The position numbers and the translations under genes were made by a program. From Candidatus Pelagibacter communis (GTDB lineage: Bacteria > Pseudomonadota > Alphaproteobacteria > Pelagibacterales > Pelagibacteraceae), in contig NZ_CVSO01000002.1 of the NCBI RefSeq assembly GCF_001180105.1, forward strand, positions 124,001-188,000: DNA of 64,000 nucleotides, written 5' to 3'. Below, one piece after another: positions 42,787 to 51,168 of the stretch. The notes beneath the pieces were generated by a model. The model was not told the origin of the DNA. It made no database searches and saw only the letters and a list, made by a program, of their open reading frames with translations. Numbering within the stretch: position 1 is the first letter of the stretch; every line of letters starts with the position of its first letter.

Positions 42787-43853
42787 AAATTGAGGGAAAA
42801 GAATATCGAACGATTTGGTTCGAAAATAATGTTGTAAAAATTATTGATCAAACAAAACTACCACATCAATTTATTATAAAGGATTTAAAAACAGTAAATG
42901 ATGCGATTAATGCAATTAAATTAATGGAAGTTAGAGGTGCACCTTTAATAGGGGCTACAGCAGCTTATGGATTGGTTTTAGCAATTATAGAAAATAATGA
43001 TCAATCCTTTTTAAATAAATCTGCAGAAAAGTTAATTGGTTCAAGGCCAACAGCAATAAATCTTAAGTGGGCAGTAGATAGAATGATGAACATACTTTCG
43101 GGGATAAATTCTGAAAAAATTTTAGATGTTGCATTAAACGAAGCAAAAGAAATTTGTGAAGAAGATATAAATTTTTGCGAAAATATTGGGTTAAATGGTC
43201 TTAAGATTATTGAGGAAATTTATAATAAAAAAAAAGATACAGTGAATATTTTAACTCATTGTAACGCAGGATGGCTTGCAACAATTAATTGGGGTACAGC
43301 TACATCCCCAATTTATCATGCGCATAAAAAAGGCATTCCCGTACATGTTTGGGCAGATGAAACTAGGCCCAGAAACCAAGGCGCAAACTTAACGTCATAT
43401 GAATTAAATGAAGAGGGTATTAAAAATACAATTATTGCTGACAACACTGGTGGAATTTTAATGCAGAGAGGACAAGTTGATATGTGTATAGTTGGAACTG
43501 ATCGCACTTTATCTAATGGTGATGTGTGTAATAAAGTAGGGACTTATCTCAAAGCACTTGCTGCAAAAGATAACAATATACCATTTTATGTGGCTTTACC
43601 AAGTTCTACTATCGATTGGAAAATCAAAAATTCTAAAGATATTCCTATTGAAGAAAGAAGTTCAGATGAGTTATCAAAAATTGAAGGTGTTGACGAAGAT
43701 GGAAAAGTTAAAAAAGTAAAGATATATCCAAATAAAAGTAAGGCTATGAATTTAGCATTTGATGTTACTCCAGCAAAATATATAACTGGTTTAATAACAG
43801 AAAAAGGTATTTGTGAAGCATCAGAAAAAGGATTAAAAAATTTATTTAAATGA
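42783..43853 (+). CDS. mtnA: S-methyl-5-thioribose-1-phosphate isomerase
   Basis: A 356-residue MtnA enzyme of the eIF2B-like fold. RGAPLIGATAAYG, the catalytic cysteine in LTHCNAGWLAT, VWADETRPRNQGA and the aspartate in GTDRTLSNGDV are all present. It isomerises methylthioribose-1-phosphate to methylthioribulose-1-phosphate. It overlaps mtnP and the following small membrane gene by 4 bases each. No mtnBCDE homologues follow; instead a class II aldolase is encoded 0.3 kb downstream. Confidence 0.94.
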   Translation: MKIEGKEYRTIWFENNVVKIIDQTKLPHQFIIKDLKTVNDAINAIKLMEVRGAPLIGATAAYGLVLAIIENNDQSFLNKSAEKLIGSRPTAINLKWAVDRMMNILSGINSEKILDVALNEAKEICEEDINFCENIGLNGLKIIEEIYNKKKDTVNILTHCNAGWLATINWGTATSPIYHAHKKGIPVHVWADETRPRNQGANLTSYELNEEGIKNTIIADNTGGILMQRGQVDMCIVGTDRTLSNGDVCNKVGTYLKALAAKDNNIPFYVALPSSTIDWKIKNSKDIPIEERSSDELSKIEGVDEDGKVKKVKIYPNKSKAMNLAFDVTPAKYITGLITEKGICEASEKGLKNLFK

Positions 43854-44173
43854 ACCCACTTATTTTATCGCTTATATGTCTTTTATTAGTTGGTGTTTCA
43901 GCTAATTGGCTCAGTATTGTCAAAAATAATAAGACTTTAATTTATCTTTCATTAGCACCATGTATTTATATAGCAATTTACGGAATTTATTTAGTTATAG
44001 GACCTGTCGATTTGTATGAAGACGGTTCAAAAAACTTTTTTATGCAGAACCCTTATGAAAGTGAGCTTCCACCACAGTTTTTATTATTAAAGCTTTACCA
44101 GTATATTCTAATAGGCGTAGGTCTAATTTTTGGGTATTTATTTTTAAAATATTTAAAAAATTATGGACGTTAA
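43850..44173 (+). CDS. Hypothetical three-helix membrane protein in the MTA operon
   Basis: A 107-residue protein with hydrophobic stretches at about 4-22, 29-52 and 78-101 and a hydrophilic loop containing GPVDLYEDGSKNFFMQNPYE. I do not recognise a family. It overlaps mtnA by 4 bases and the class II aldolase gene by 11, so it is translated with them. A role in moving a product such as methylthio-aldehydes or alcohols can be imagined but nothing in the sequence shows it. Confidence 0.65.
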   Translation: MNPLILSLICLLLVGVSANWLSIVKNNKTLIYLSLAPCIYIAIYGIYLVIGPVDLYEDGSKNFFMQNPYESELPPQFLLLKLYQYILIGVGLIFGYLFLKYLKNYGR

Positions 44174-44810
44174 GAGTAGAGAAGAAATAATAAAATTTGC
44201 TCAAAAACTAAATAGTACAAATTTATCTCCTTTAAGATCAGGAAATATTTCACTTAAAGCTCAGAAAAATAATGAAAAAGGGTTTTTAATTACTCCATCA
44301 GGCAAGAAATACGACAGTTTAAAAGCTGATGATATCGTTTTTGTATCTTTAGAGGGTAAATATGATGAAAAAGGATTGCAGCCCTCTTCTGAGTGGAGAT
44401 TTCATAAGGATATTTATTTAAAAAAGACTGATGCAAAAGCTGTTGTTCATGCTCATTCACCACACGCAACAGCTGTATCTGCACATAACAAAGACATTCC
44501 AGCTTTTCATTACATGATAGCATTAGCTGGGGGAGACAATATAAAGTGTGCAAAGTATGCAACTTTTGGAACACAAGAACTATCTGACAATATTATTGAA
44601 GCGTTAGAAAATAGAAAGGCATGCTTGATGTCTAATCACGGTCAAGTTGCTTATGGGGATAACTTGAACTCAGCCTTTGAACTTGCAGAAGAAGTTGAAA
44701 ATATTTGCCATCAATACATAAATGCAATAAAGTTAGGAGAGCCTAAGATTCTTTCATCAAGTGAGATGGATGTAATATTAGAAAAAGTTAAAAACTATAA
44801 AAAAGGATAA
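44163..44810 (+). CDS. Class II aldolase/adducin-family enzyme, probable methylthioribulose-1-phosphate aldolase
   Basis: A 215-residue Zn aldolase of the L-fuculose-phosphate type. LRSGNISLKA binds phosphate, the catalytic glutamate is in SSEWRFH, the Zn histidines are in HAHSPHAT and MSNHGQVAYG. With MtnP and MtnA upstream it best fits the DHAP shunt, in which such an aldolase splits methylthioribulose-1-phosphate to dihydroxyacetone phosphate and a methylthio-aldehyde. MtnB dehydratase, of the same superfamily, is the alternative, but no later enzymes of the universal salvage pathway are here. Confidence 0.82.
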   Translation: MDVKSREEIIKFAQKLNSTNLSPLRSGNISLKAQKNNEKGFLITPSGKKYDSLKADDIVFVSLEGKYDEKGLQPSSEWRFHKDIYLKKTDAKAVVHAHSPHATAVSAHNKDIPAFHYMIALAGGDNIKCAKYATFGTQELSDNIIEALENRKACLMSNHGQVAYGDNLNSAFELAEEVENICHQYINAIKLGEPKILSSSEMDVILEKVKNYKKG

Positions 44811-44816
44811 CTTTTT

Positions 44817-45857
44817 ATGACGAAGGTTGGGGAGCACGTCACTTTAGATATTATAGGTACTGAAAAAGAGTACGAACCAAAGTTCTTTGAAAAACTAGTC
44901 TACAAGATATCAAAGAAGGCAAAAGTAACTGTTCTAGAGATTTCAAAGTATAAATTCGAACCACAAGGCTTTACTCTCGTAGCCTTATTAGCAGAAAGTC
45001 ACATAAGCTTTCATACTTTCCCAGAAAGAGGAATAATAAGTTTTGATTTTTTTACGTGTGGAAAAGTAAATCCTAATATTGCTTATGATATTTTAAAAAA
45101 AGAAATCAAACATAAAAGAATTGTTAAAAAAGAGTTTAATAGAGACACTATAAGTTATTATGATGACATTTATAGCTCACCAGGTTTAAAAAAATATTAT
45201 ATGGTAAAAGATGTTTTAGAAAACTTTACCTCAAAAGTAGGTCAAAACATTGAAATTTTAGATTTAGAACAGTTCGGTAAATCTCTTTTTATCGATGGTG
45301 AACTTCAAGTGGCAGAAAATGATGAACACTTATATAGCTCCACATTTGTTAACTCTGGTTTAAAACTTAATCCATCAAATGATAAAACTGCAATTATTGG
45401 TGGAGGGGATGGAGGGGTTGCAAGAGAATGTATCTCTAAAGGTTTTAAATTAATTGATTGGTACGAGTTAGATCCTGAAGTTGTAACAATGTGTGAAAAA
45501 TATTTATCTAAGGTAGGTAAGAAAGCTACTACAAAAAATCATGTCCAATGTGTATGGGGAGATGCATTTGAAAGCATTAAATCAGTTGAAGACAATAAGT
45601 ATGACAAAATTTATGTAGACCTGAACGATGATCAGTACTGTATTGATTTAGCCGCGAAAAATATCAAATCTTTAAAAAGAATTCTTAAACCAAATGGAAC
45701 TATAACCGCTCAAGTTGGAAGCCAAGATAAAAAACCTAAACAAGTTGATAAATGGTTAAATCTTTTTGAAAAAAGCTTTGGAAATACATCTTTAGATAGA
45801 ATTTACATCCCAAGTTTTGATTGCTCTTGGAATTTTGCCTCTTCTTTAAATAAATAA
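44817..45857 (+). CDS. Fused S-adenosylmethionine decarboxylase - spermidine synthase
   Basis: A 346-residue two-domain protein. Residues 1-112 are SpeD: the self-cleavage site is E60-S61 in AESHISFHTFPERG, with H66 and C81 (FDFFTCG) as processing and catalytic residues. Residues 115-346 are SpeE: YYDDIYSSP, DGELQVAENDEHLYSS, and the SAM-site loop IGGGDGGVARE at 194-204. The protein would make decarboxylated SAM and transfer its aminopropyl group to a diamine, releasing MTA. The MTA-salvage genes are directly upstream, 6 bases away. Confidence 0.92.
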   Translation: MTKVGEHVTLDIIGTEKEYEPKFFEKLVYKISKKAKVTVLEISKYKFEPQGFTLVALLAESHISFHTFPERGIISFDFFTCGKVNPNIAYDILKKEIKHKRIVKKEFNRDTISYYDDIYSSPGLKKYYMVKDVLENFTSKVGQNIEILDLEQFGKSLFIDGELQVAENDEHLYSSTFVNSGLKLNPSNDKTAIIGGGDGGVARECISKGFKLIDWYELDPEVVTMCEKYLSKVGKKATTKNHVQCVWGDAFESIKSVEDNKYDKIYVDLNDDQYCIDLAAKNIKSLKRILKPNGTITAQVGSQDKKPKQVDKWLNLFEKSFGNTSLDRIYIPSFDCSWNFASSLNK

Positions 45858-45913
45858 TTTCTTTTAAGCAAAATAAATTTATGAAATAATCATCTCAAAA
45901 TTATGGAGGTATT

Positions 45914-46765
45914 ATGAATATACTAAAAAAATTCAGTTTGGGAATATTGATTTCGTTTTTTGTCACGTTTTCAGTATTGGCTGATAAAATTAAGATTGGT
46001 ACTGAAGGTGCTTATCCTCCCTGGAATGCAAAAGATGCATCAGGAAAATTAATTGGCTTTGAAGTAGAGCTTGCAAATGAATTATGTAAAATTATGGGTC
46101 ATGAGTGTACTATAGTTGAACAGGATTGGGACGGTATGATACCAGCTCTATTAATGAGAAAATTCGATGCGATAATGGCTGGAATGTCAATTACAGACGA
46201 AAGATTAAAAACAATTAACTTTTCTCAGGGTTATGCTGATGAAGTTGCATCACTCGCAGTTATGAAGGGTTCAAATTTAGAAAGTATGGAAACTTCTGAG
46301 GGAATAAATCTTTCAAAAAAAAGTGGATCAGCTAAGAAAGATCTAAAAACAATCACTGCTGCTTTAAAAGGAAAAACAGTTTGTGTTCAAACTGCAACTA
46401 TTCATCAAAACTTTTTAGAGTCAGGTGAAGTTGGCAAAGTAAATGTTAGAACTTACAAAACTCAAGATGAGGTGAATCTTGATCTAGCAGCAGGAAGATG
46501 TGATGTAGCACTAGCTGCCGCTGTTGCTTTTACTGACTATGCAGATAAATCTGGAAAACCAGTTGTACTAGTTGGACCAACATTTTCAGGTGGAGCATTT
46601 GGAAATGGAGTTGGTGTTGGAATTAGAAAAAGTGGTGACGGAGCAATCGGGAAAAGAGATGCTCAGTTACTAAAAGATTTCAACAAAGCAATTAATGAAG
46701 CGAGAAAGCAAGGAATTATAAGTAAACTTGCAATAAAACATTTTGGTTTTGACGCTTCCATGTAA
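45914..46765 (+). CDS. Polar amino-acid ABC transporter substrate-binding protein
   Basis: A 283-residue periplasmic protein of the HisJ/ArgT (SBP_bac_3) family. The signal peptide spans residues 1-23 (ends SVLADKI). GTEGAYPPWN and GFEVELANELCK match the ligand site, IMAGMSITDERLKTI is conserved, and paired cysteines in ELCKIMGHEC recall the HisJ disulfide. The ligand is probably a basic or polar amino acid. A GGAGG ribosome-binding site (45905-45909) precedes the ATG. The permease genes follow after a strong hairpin. Confidence 0.88.
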   Translation: MNILKKFSLGILISFFVTFSVLADKIKIGTEGAYPPWNAKDASGKLIGFEVELANELCKIMGHECTIVEQDWDGMIPALLMRKFDAIMAGMSITDERLKTINFSQGYADEVASLAVMKGSNLESMETSEGINLSKKSGSAKKDLKTITAALKGKTVCVQTATIHQNFLESGEVGKVNVRTYKTQDEVNLDLAAGRCDVALAAAVAFTDYADKSGKPVVLVGPTFSGGAFGNGVGVGIRKSGDGAIGKRDAQLLKDFNKAINEARKQGIISKLAIKHFGFDASM

Positions 46766-46774
46766 TTATTTCAG

Positions 46775-46805
46775 TTATGGCGGCTATATTATATAGTCGC
46801 CATAA
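46775..46805 (+). terminator. Hairpin between amino-acid-binding protein and permease genes
   Basis: A 31-base near-perfect inverted repeat: an 8-pair stem (TTATGGCG/CGCCATAA), one G-U pair and five more pairs around a 3-base loop. It ends 3 bases before the permease ATG at 46809. There is no long T-run, so partial termination or mRNA stabilisation is likely. Confidence 0.75.
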
Positions 46806-46808
46806 TTT

Positions 46809-47501
46809 ATGAGTCTTCTTTCATTTGGAAATTCAGGTTGGGGTGATGAGTTGTTTTTTGCAACTCTCATGACTTTAGCGGTTTCATTAACAGCAATGAT
46901 AATAGGTTTTATTTTTGCATTAATTTTTACCCCTTTAAAACTATCGAAAAATAAATTTTTAAACATTATTGCTAACTCTTACACAACAGTAATTAGAGGA
47001 GTACCTGAATTATTAGTTATATATTTATTTTTTTTTGGTGGAAGTGGTGCAGTAATGTTTGTTGCGTCAATTTTTGGTTATAATGAATACATTGAGATTA
47101 ACGCTTTTATCACAGGTTCTTTTGCAATTGGAATAATTTCTGGCGCTTACTCAACTGAAGTTTTTAGAGGAGCAATACAATCAATTGATAAAGGTCAATT
47201 CGAAGCCTCTCAAGTTTTAGGGCTGAAAAAACCGATCCATTTTTTAAAAGTAATACTTCCACAAATGCTTCGATTAGCTATCCCAAATTTAAGTAATGTA
47301 TGGCAAATAACTCTTAAAGATACATCTTTGATTTCTGTAACAGGATTGGTCGAAATTATGAGGCAATCATACATTGCAGCAGGCTCAACAAGAGATCCGT
47401 TATTTTTTTATTCATTTGCTGCTTTATTATATTTGTTATTAACTTTTTTAAGCATGAAATTAATCAACAAATTAGAAATAAAATACAATAGGGGTTTTTA
47501 A
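46809..47501 (+). CDS. Polar amino-acid ABC transporter permease (HisQ-type)
   Basis: A 230-residue permease with five membrane helices and a BPD_transp_1 domain. LIANSYTTVIRGVPELLVIYLFFFG and the EAA loop FEASQVLGLKKPIHFLKVILPQMLRLAIP are characteristic of HisQ/OccQ proteins (segments only are quoted here: VIRGVPELL and EASQVLGL). It shares its stop/start base with the next permease gene (47501). Its ATG begins 3 bases after the intercistronic hairpin. Confidence 0.9.
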   Translation: MSLLSFGNSGWGDELFFATLMTLAVSLTAMIIGFIFALIFTPLKLSKNKFLNIIANSYTTVIRGVPELLVIYLFFFGGSGAVMFVASIFGYNEYIEINAFITGSFAIGIISGAYSTEVFRGAIQSIDKGQFEASQVLGLKKPIHFLKVILPQMLRLAIPNLSNVWQITLKDTSLISVTGLVEIMRQSYIAAGSTRDPLFFYSFAALLYLLLTFLSMKLINKLEIKYNRGF

Positions 47502-48172
47502 TGGATTTTGATTTAATGTTAAATAGTTTTCCAAAGTTGCTCAATGCTACTTTAGTAACATTAAAGTTATTATCTTTATCTCTAATAATCGGGTTGTTTC
47601 TAGGATTTTGTTTCGCAATTTTAAGGCTTAGCAAAAATATTTTTATTAATAGGTTTGCTTATGGATATTCGTATCTATTCAGAGGCACACCATTACTTGT
47701 TCAAATATTCATTATATATTTTGGTTTAGGACAAATAGAATTTTTAAGATCATCAGCATTATGGGTTATTTTAAAAGAACCTTATTGGTGCGCCATCATA
47801 GCGTTTTCCTTAAATACTGGAGCTTATACATCTGAAATAATAAGATCAGCTCTACAAACAATAAAACTAGGTTTTATAGAAGCAGGCAAAAGCTTAGGCT
47901 TATCAAACAAAATTATTTTTTTTAAAATACAAATTCCAATTGCAATTCGGCAATCATTGCCTGCTTACGGTAATGAAATTATATTGATGCTGAAAGGGAC
48001 CTCTTTAGCTAGCACAGTTACTTTAATGGATTTAACAGGAGTAGCTAAATATATTATTTCTACAACTTTCAAACCAGTCGAAGTATTTGTTGTTGCTGGT
48101 AGTATTTATCTTTTTTTAACTTTCCTGATACACAATCTAATTAAATTTTTAGAAAAAAAATATAGTTACTAA
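47501..48172 (+). CDS. Polar amino-acid ABC transporter permease (HisM-type)
   Basis: A 223-residue permease, paralogous to the preceding one, with YLFRGTPLLVQIFIIYFG and an EAA loop containing EAGKSLGLSNKIIFFK. It forms a heterodimeric channel with the HisQ-type subunit. The matching ATPase (HisP type) is not adjacent: the next gene is DUF6165 on the opposite strand, overlapping this one by 4 bases. The ATPase must be elsewhere or shared. Confidence 0.9.
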   Translation: MDFDLMLNSFPKLLNATLVTLKLLSLSLIIGLFLGFCFAILRLSKNIFINRFAYGYSYLFRGTPLLVQIFIIYFGLGQIEFLRSSALWVILKEPYWCAIIAFSLNTGAYTSEIIRSALQTIKLGFIEAGKSLGLSNKIIFFKIQIPIAIRQSLPAYGNEIILMLKGTSLASTVTLMDLTGVAKYIISTTFKPVEVFVVAGSIYLFLTFLIHNLIKFLEKKYSY

Positions 48173-48558
48173 TATTTTGTATATTCTTTAATTTCTTTGA
48201 TTTTTGACCCTGTATGATTATTAATTTCCAGTTTTATACTTGCCCGTTTATCGTTTAAGAAGTGGATCTCTCTCGATAATAAAATGAAATGATCATCGAA
48301 TTTTGAATCTTTTTCACATTGTCTTTTATTATCCTCAATATCCCACAATTTAGCATTTATTTCTTTTAATTCAGAGAATAGTTTCTTAATCTTTTCATCA
48401 ACTTTCACATTTTTATCATATTGTTCCTTTAAAGAATCATATTCTAAATTTATGAATTTTAATTTTTCTGAGTCTTTAATTCTGTCTTTTTTGATTTCAA
48501 GGATAGTTAATTTATCCAATAACTCACCAACAGATACTTCAACCAATATTTTATTCAT
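48169..48558 (-). CDS. DUF6165 family coiled-coil protein
   Basis: A 129-residue, charge-rich helical protein beginning ILVEVSVGELLDKLTILEIK and containing KLWDIEDNKRQCEKD and LSREIHFLNDKRASIKLEIN, the DUF6165 pattern. Long helices suggest a coiled coil. Members are usually beside LPS glycosyltransferase genes, as here with the divergent GT9 gene 32 bases away. Function unknown; a scaffold or regulator of glycan assembly is inference. Confidence 0.82.
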   Translation of the reverse strand: MNKILVEVSVGELLDKLTILEIKKDRIKDSEKLKFINLEYDSLKEQYDKNVKVDEKIKKLFSELKEINAKLWDIEDNKRQCEKDSKFDDHFILLSREIHFLNDKRASIKLEINNHTGSKIKEIKEYTKY

Positions 48559-48590
48559 AAAATTTTATAGTGTGATAAATTGTTAAAAAT

Positions 48591-49520
48591 ATGTCTAATA
48601 TATTAATCATAAAGCACGGATCACTAGGAGATATAGCTCAAGCGAGTGGGGCAATTCAAGATATTTATGACAATCACAAAGATGATTTTATTTACTTATT
48701 AACATCTCACGTATATTCAGATCTTTTCAAAAAAAATCCTAATATAAAAGAAGTAATTATCGATAAAAGACTATCTAGATTTAATTTGATCTATCTTTTT
48801 TCATTAATGAAAAAAATTAAAAATCATAAATTTACAAAGGTCTACGATCTACAGAATTCCTCAAGGACTTCATTTTATAAAAGTATTTTATTTCCTAACT
48901 CAGGATCTTATAAATGGTCCTCTTCAGAAACTAATCTTCCAGCAAATGAAACTAAAAAAGAATTTGATAAAAAACCTGTTTTAGAGAGATTTGATCATCA
49001 ACTGAGGATATCTGGTTTAAAAACCTCTCATACTTTAAAACCAGATTTTTCTTGGGGTTGTTCTAATATTGATAAACTTATTTCTAAATATAATTTAACT
49101 GATTATATACTGTTGTTCCCTTTCTGCTCTGAACATTTAAAACAAAAGAAATGGCCTTATTACGATCAATTAATAAAACTTATAAAACAAAATCATCCTA
49201 ATCTAAAAATAGTGATAGCACCTGGTCCTGGTGAAATAGAAAAAGCAAAAGAATTAGATGCTGTATCTATTTTAAGTGAAGACAAACCAATTTCTATTTC
49301 AGAGCTTGCGGGTTTAATTAAAAAAAGCAAATTTGTCGTTGCTAATGATACAGGTCCTGCACATATGGCGGCACATTTGAATGTTCATGGACTATCATTG
49401 TTTGGAAGTCATACAACAGCTCATAAAGTAAGTATTGAAAGAGAAAACTTTAAAGCAATACAAGTGAGTGATTTAAAAAATTTAAGTGCAGAGAAAGTTT
49501 TCGAAAGATTAGTTCTTTAA
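48591..49520 (+). CDS. Family 9 glycosyltransferase (heptosyltransferase-like)
   Basis: A 309-residue GT-B enzyme. ILIIKHGSLGDIAQASGAI opens the N-terminal Rossmann domain, and FVVANDTGPAHMAAHLNVHGLSLFG-type C-terminal motif (core DTGPAHMAAH) binds the ADP-heptose donor in family 9. It probably adds heptose to the LPS core. It overlaps the convergent GT4 gene by 12 bases and is divergent from the DUF6165 gene. Confidence 0.87.
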   Translation: MSNILIIKHGSLGDIAQASGAIQDIYDNHKDDFIYLLTSHVYSDLFKKNPNIKEVIIDKRLSRFNLIYLFSLMKKIKNHKFTKVYDLQNSSRTSFYKSILFPNSGSYKWSSSETNLPANETKKEFDKKPVLERFDHQLRISGLKTSHTLKPDFSWGCSNIDKLISKYNLTDYILLFPFCSEHLKQKKWPYYDQLIKLIKQNHPNLKIVIAPGPGEIEKAKELDAVSILSEDKPISISELAGLIKKSKFVVANDTGPAHMAAHLNVHGLSLFGSHTTAHKVSIERENFKAIQVSDLKNLSAEKVFERLVL

Positions 49521-50597
49521 TATTAGTAAATAACTTTTTATGATTTCTTGCCAAAGAAATTTTTTTGCATTTTCTTCTGCATTTTTTCCTAAAACTTTAA
49601 ATTTATTGTTCTGTAATATATCTACTAAACTTTGATAGATTTCATCCATGTTATTTCCATCACATAGTAAACCAGTTTCATTATCGACTATAGCATCGGA
49701 TGCACCACCAACTTTTCCGCCAATAGACGGCACTCCATATTGAGCAGCCTCAACATAAACAATTCCAAATCCCTCTACAGATTTTTTGTAAGAAATTGAT
49801 GGCATTACAAAAACATTTGAATTTTTTAAATAAGAGTTTTTTTCATCTTTTGTTAAATTCTTTAAAAATAAAACATTATTTTCAAGTTTTAGTTCTTTAA
49901 TAAGTTTTTCCTGAGACTCCAAAGTATCTCCTTGGCCTATACAAATATAAATTATGTTTGGGTAAATTTCCTTCAAATTTCTCAAAGACATAATTATTTT
50001 TTCATGATTTTTTCTTTTATCAAATCTAGCAACAGTAATTAGCCTTGGCTCTTTTCCCTCAAGTTTCTTTAATATTTTTTCCTCTATTTTTGGATTTAAT
50101 TCTTCTTTTGGAAAAACTCCTGGGTTAATAACCTTTATTTTTTCTTCATTAACGCCAATTTCAACACCAAGACTTTTGGTGAAATTTGAATTTGCAATAA
50201 CATGATCACAATTATTTAATACTCTAACAACTCTTTTATTTAAAAAAGAATCTTTTTTATGATTTATCTCTTTAGAGTGAATAAGACATATTTTTCTAAT
50301 TTTGGTATTAATATTTTCTAAACTTTTCCAATGGTCACAGATGATATTTTTAACTTTAGTATTTTTTTGTAAGTAATTATTAATTAATGAAGCTTTTCTA
50401 AATTTTCTAAAGATTTTTGGCCCCCCAACTCTTTCAATTGAAAATGATAAGTCTTCATCAAATTTTTCCTGTTGATAATGTTGATCAGCAAATACCTTGA
50501 CCATCATATGCTCTGACAGTGATTTTGTAAGGCCAAACATAAGATTTTGCATACCTCCAACATCAGGGGGGAAATTTCTTGTGATAATTAAATTCAT
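49509..50597 (-). CDS. Family 4 glycosyltransferase
   Basis: A 362-residue GT-B enzyme. ITRNFPPDVGGMQNLMFGL at the N-terminus and the C-terminal donor site (TVARFDKRKNHEKIIMSL, then VFVMPSISYKKSVEGFGIVY with the E-x7-E motif) are diagnostic. It likely builds a surface glycan or LPS. It shares one base with the start of the next minus-strand gene's neighbour (stop of the thioredoxin-like gene at 50597), so both are in one transcript. Confidence 0.88.
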   Translation of the reverse strand: MNLIITRNFPPDVGGMQNLMFGLTKSLSEHMMVKVFADQHYQQEKFDEDLSFSIERVGGPKIFRKFRKASLINNYLQKNTKVKNIICDHWKSLENINTKIRKICLIHSKEINHKKDSFLNKRVVRVLNNCDHVIANSNFTKSLGVEIGVNEEKIKVINPGVFPKEELNPKIEEKILKKLEGKEPRLITVARFDKRKNHEKIIMSLRNLKEIYPNIIYICIGQGDTLESQEKLIKELKLENNVLFLKNLTKDEKNSYLKNSNVFVMPSISYKKSVEGFGIVYVEAAQYGVPSIGGKVGGASDAIVDNETGLLCDGNNMDEIYQSLVDILQNNKFKVLGKNAEENAKKFLWQEIIKSYLLILKN

Positions 50598-51151
50598 TAT
50601 TTAAACCATTTAATACTACATCCCATACTAGGATATTGTTCTTTTGGACCTTGTTGAGTTTTGGCAATTAGCTTCATTGATTTAAGCAACTCACTGTCAC
50701 CAGAACCGACAGGCTTTAAATTATTTAATTCTCTTATTCTTCCTCTGTAATTTAGTTTTAGGTCTTTATTATATCCAAAGAAGTCTGGTGTACACACGGC
50801 ATCATATTTTTTTGCAATTTCTTGCGTTTCATCAATTAAATAAGGAAATGAAAAATTATATCTATCAGAAAACTTTTTCATATTTTCAAAAGAGTCTTCA
50901 GGATAGTTTTTGGTATCATTTGACATTATCGCAACTGAGTTAATGCCATCTTTTTTAAGTTTTGCACAATCATCTGCAAGTTCTCTTATTATAGCTTTTA
51001 CGTATGGACAATGATTGCAAATAAACATTATCAGAGTACCATTATCGCCTTTGACATCATTCAATGTTAATAACTCCCCATTAATTGATTTAAGCTTGAA
51101 ATCTATTGCATTAAGACCGAAATCACATATTGGAGTTTTTAAAAGTGCCAT
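50597..51151 (-). CDS. Thioredoxin-fold protein (AhpC/TSA-type, CNHC motif)
   Basis: A 184-residue thioredoxin-fold protein with the redox motif C45-N-H-C48-P-Y-V. FICNHCPYVKAIIREL and VAIMSND...YPEDSFENM (separate segments), then TPDFFGYN, are typical of a widespread family annotated as thioredoxin-like or resA-like peroxiredoxins. No signal peptide, so cytoplasmic. It probably reduces peroxides or disulfides; the partner is unknown. It overlaps the GT4 start by 1 base. Confidence 0.82.
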   Translation of the reverse strand: MALLKTPICDFGLNAIDFKLKSINGELLTLNDVKGDNGTLIMFICNHCPYVKAIIRELADDCAKLKKDGINSVAIMSNDTKNYPEDSFENMKKFSDRYNFSFPYLIDETQEIAKKYDAVCTPDFFGYNKDLKLNYRGRIRELNNLKPVGSGDSELLKSMKLIAKTQQGPKEQYPSMGCSIKWFK

Positions 51152-51168
51152 GTTAGAATATATAAATT

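Noticed and set aside
44163-44810. The class II aldolase as MtnB (methylthioribulose-1-phosphate dehydratase)
   Set aside because: Not excluded, but the later enzymes of that pathway are absent here and the sequence pattern is that of a fuculose-phosphate-type aldolase.
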